Shown one piece after another: positions 5,835-7,330 of a DNA stretch of 7,330 nucleotides (positions are counted from its first letter, which is position 1; the number at the start of each line of letters is the position of its first letter). Below the pieces are notes generated by a model. It was not told the DNA's origin. It did not search any database and was given only the letters and a program-made list of their open reading frames with translations. A program made the position numbers and the translations under genes. This DNA comes from Anaerolineae bacterium (GTDB lineage: Bacteria; Chloroflexota; Anaerolineae; UBA4142). The stretch spans positions 1 through 7,330 of the forward strand of contig DAIDTM010000529.1 of the NCBI GenBank assembly GCA_027457205.1. The letters run 5' to 3'.

Positions 5835-5862
5835 ATTATACCACAACGGTTTCGCGGCGCAA
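5835..5862 (-). promoter_or_regulatory. Promoter of the pgeF operon, probably leaderless
   Basis: On the minus strand there is a perfect TATAAT (5840-5835) with TTGCGC (5862-5857) 16 bp upstream as the likely -35 box. Counting seven bases past the -10 box puts transcription start near 5828-5825, which is at the GTG/ATG start of pgeF, so the mRNA would have almost no leader. The -35 assignment is weaker than the -10. Confidence 0.68.
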
Positions 5863-5892
5863 CAATGAAATACGCTTGCTCCTTTGTTGCGC
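5857..5892. promoter_or_regulatory. 9-bp inverted repeat between divergent promoters
   Basis: GCGCAACAA (5857-5865) and TTGTTGCGC (5884-5892) are perfect reverse complements separated by 18 bp. The left arm covers the putative -35 box of pgeF. The right arm lies between the -35 and -10 boxes of the response regulator gene. A further TTGTTGCG occurs at 5812-5819 inside the start of pgeF. It could be an operator for the divergent genes, perhaps for the response regulator itself, but this is inferred from position alone. Confidence 0.5.
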
Positions 5893-5904
5893 TTGGGTTA
5901 TAAT
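5876..5904 (+). promoter_or_regulatory. Promoter of the response regulator-kinase operon
   Basis: TTGCTC (5876-5881) and a perfect TATAAT (5899-5904) are separated by 17 bp. The predicted start near 5911 gives a leader of about 26 nt carrying the ribosome binding site. The -10 box is strong and the -35 box matches only the TTG core. Confidence 0.72.
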
Positions 5905-5926
5905 GAGGGCGATCCGTAGTGGCGAC

Positions 5927-5933
5927 GGAGGGG
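5927..5933 (+). promoter_or_regulatory. Ribosome binding site fixing the response regulator start
   Basis: GGAGGGG ends three nt before the ATG at 5937 (five nt when counted from the GGAGG core). It favours that ATG over an in-frame GTG at 5919, which would lie upstream of this site and only about nine bases into the transcript. Confidence 0.8.
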
Positions 5934-5936
5934 ATA

Positions 5937-6638
5937 ATGGCTCAGAAGATACTCGTGGTGGACGACGAGCGATTGATTGTGGATTCGGTCAAGTATGGTT
6001 TGCAGAAAGAGGATTATGCGATTGCCGTGGCGTACGACGGCGAGCAGGCGATTGCCGTGGCGCAGCAAGAGCAGCCCGATCTCATTCTGCTCGACGTTCA
6101 GTTACCTAAGAAAGACGGTTGGGCAGTTTGCCGCGCAATTCGCGAATCGAGCCGCGTGCCGATCATTATGCTGACCGCGCGCGGCGAAGAAGCGGACAAG
6201 GTGCTAGGACTGGAACTGGGCGCGGACGATTATCTGGTCAAGCCGTTCAGCATGCGCGAGTTGCTCGCGCGCGTGCGCGCCGCGCTGCGCCGCTCCACCG
6301 AGTACGCCGAGTCCGCGCCGAAGAACATGACGATTGGCGAGGTCGAACTCGATCCCAAAAGTCATCGAGCGATCTGCCGCGGCAAGGCGCTCGAACTCAC
6401 GCGCAAGGAGTACGATTTGCTGGAAGCGTTGATGACGCAGTCGGGCAACGTGATTAAACGCAACGACCTCATCGACAAAGTCTGGGAGACCGATTGGGTC
6501 GGCGACACACGTACGCTCGATGTGCACATCCGTTGGCTGCGTGAGAAAATCGAAAAAGACCCCAGCAAGCCGCGGTACATCCAGACCGTGCGCGGCGTGG
6601 GCTATCGCTTCGCGTCGCCGGACGAGTTCAAGAAGTGA
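5937..6638 (+). CDS. Two-component response regulator, OmpR/PhoB family
   Basis: A 233-residue DNA-binding response regulator. The receiver domain (about 3-118) has the acidic pair Asp9 and Asp10 in VVDDE, the phosphoacceptor Asp53 in LILLDVQLPKKDG, Thr80 in IIMLTAR, and Lys102 in YLVKPFS, all the expected phosphorylation-site residues. The C-terminal winged-helix domain (about 131-228) has LELTRKEYDLLEAL (152-165), a helix with TLDVHIRWLREKI (193-205) as the recognition region, and the terminal hairpin YIQTVRGVGYRF. The start at ATG 5937 is set by GGAGG upstream and gives the typical opening AQKILVVDDE. It overlaps the downstream kinase gene by 4 nt (GTGA), so the two form a cognate pair. 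The regulated genes are not evident, though autoregulation through the nearby inverted repeat is possible. Confidence 0.96.
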   Translation: MAQKILVVDDERLIVDSVKYGLQKEDYAIAVAYDGEQAIAVAQQEQPDLILLDVQLPKKDGWAVCRAIRESSRVPIIMLTARGEEADKVLGLELGADDYLVKPFSMRELLARVRAALRRSTEYAESAPKNMTIGEVELDPKSHRAICRGKALELTRKEYDLLEALMTQSGNVIKRNDLIDKVWETDWVGDTRTLDVHIRWLREKIEKDPSKPRYIQTVRGVGYRFASPDEFKK

Positions 6639-7330
6639 AGCTGCGGTTTCCATTTCGAAGTCTACGCACCGGCTTGCTGCTGACGTACCTCGTCTTGATC
6701 GCCTCCAGTCTAGGTTTGTTGGCGTGGCGCGTTGGTTCGTCGTTGGACGCGACGCGTTTCGCGGAAACGACGCGCGATCAGGAGGGTCGCGCGATTCTGG
6801 GCGCGAGCGCGGCGGAAGATTGGCTGGTGAGTTATCGCGACGGCACGCTGGACCTGGCGGCGCTGCGGCTGGACGCGGCGACGCTTTCGCGTGAGATCAA
6901 TCAGCCGGTCACCATCCTCGATTCGCACGGCAAGGTGCTGGTGGATTCGCAAAACCCGGACGAGACGGGCGCAGACGAATCCAGTTTGCCTGAGGTGCAG
7001 ATCGGCGTCAGCGGGCACGTCGGCAGCATTATTCGGTATGACGCGGACGACAAGACCGACGCGCTGTTCAGCGTTGCGCCGGTGCATTCCGGCCAAGACG
7101 TCGTCGGCATCATCCGCCTTGAATTGTCCATGGCGTTGATCCGTGAGACGAGTCAGCAGTTCTGGCTTCGGATTTTAGGCGCGGCGTTGCTGGCGGCGGC
7201 GGTGACGGCTCTGGTAAGTTTGTGGTTTGCCAAAACCCTGACCGATCCCATCGCGGCGATCACGCGCGCTGCCGCGGCGCTCGCGCGTGGCGATTTGAAA
7301 AAGCGCGTAGCGGCAGCGGGACCCGAAGAG
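6635..7330 (+). CDS. Membrane sensor histidine kinase, N-terminal part, cut by window edge
   Basis: The 232 visible codons begin with GTG at 6635, overlapping the regulator's TGA in the tetranucleotide GTGA, a coupling arrangement. A short basic start (MKLRFPFRSLR) leads into transmembrane segment 1 (about 13-30). An extracytoplasmic sensor region (about 34-174) contains VTILDSHGKVLVDS (92-105) and a later SVAPVHSGQDVVGIIRLEL strand pattern, as in PAS/Cache-like periplasmic folds. A second membrane segment follows (about 178-198). The HAMP linker starts with AKTLTDPIAAIT (Pro205) and runs into LARGDLKKRV. The dimerisation/phosphoacceptor and ATPase domains are beyond the window, so kinase identity rests on the architecture and on pairing with the response regulator. 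The ligand is unknown. Confidence 0.92.
   Translation, partial: MKLRFPFRSLRTGLLLTYLVLIASSLGLLAWRVGSSLDATRFAETTRDQEGRAILGASAAEDWLVSYRDGTLDLAALRLDAATLSREINQPVTILDSHGKVLVDSQNPDETGADESSLPEVQIGVSGHVGSIIRYDADDKTDALFSVAPVHSGQDVVGIIRLELSMALIRETSQQFWLRILGAALLAAAVTALVSLWFAKTLTDPIAAITRAAAALARGDLKKRVAAAGPEE

Noticed and set aside
5826..5846. TTG start at 5846 extending pgeF by seven residues
   Set aside because: It would place the start codon upstream of the TATAAT box that is the likely promoter, and homologues begin near the ATG at 5825.
5919..5936. GTG start at 5919 extending the response regulator by six residues
   Set aside because: The GGAGGGG site lies after it and is well placed for the ATG at 5937, which gives the standard receiver-domain opening.

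Overview
The window is a dense, GC-rich bacterial chromosomal segment with ten protein genes, two of them cut by the window edges. Eight lie on the minus strand and two on the plus strand, diverging from a short promoter region near 5.83-5.94 kb. No rRNA, tRNA, CRISPR array or insertion sequence is visible, and no gap between genes exceeds about 110 bp. The gene mix (YugP-type zinc peptidase, YggT, HAD-IIA phosphatase, laccase-domain PgeF, OmpR-type two-component pair), the good sigma70-type promoters and the TTGG-type intergenic repeats suggest a member of the Chloroflexota, perhaps Anaerolineae-like. That placement rests on protein style only and is moderate to low in confidence.

Minus strand, in transcription order from the divergent promoter: pgeF (5825-5037), yggS (5035-4301), yggT (4298-4035) and a HAD-IIA phosphatase gene (4038-3238). 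Junctions are +1, +2 and -4 nt, so this is a tight, translationally coupled operon. A second near-consensus promoter overlaps the stop codon of the phosphatase gene and drives a membrane zinc metallopeptidase (3169-2432). An imperfect long inverted repeat (about 2346-2458) follows and supplies the last codons of the peptidase. Next come rlmN (2338-1274), a BrnT-type toxin gene (1252-974), its overlapping putative antitoxin (987-637) and rpe (564 to the window edge, C-terminus missing). The toxin-antitoxin pair looks visibly AT-richer than its neighbours and resembles an inserted accessory cassette between two housekeeping genes.

Plus strand: an OmpR/PhoB-type response regulator (5937-6638) overlaps a membrane sensor histidine kinase by 4 nt (6635 to the window edge). 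The kinase is cut at the HAMP domain.

Most of the window is ordinary housekeeping. The points worth a second look are: a BrnT toxin with an antitoxin that is not of the ribbon-helix-helix BrnA type; a PgeF protein lacking the usual first metal-ligand histidine; two repeats that have become coding sequence (an 8-bp tandem repeat in yggS and the inverted-repeat arm at the peptidase 3' end); and a divergent promoter region with a 9-bp inverted repeat and a probably leaderless pgeF transcript.
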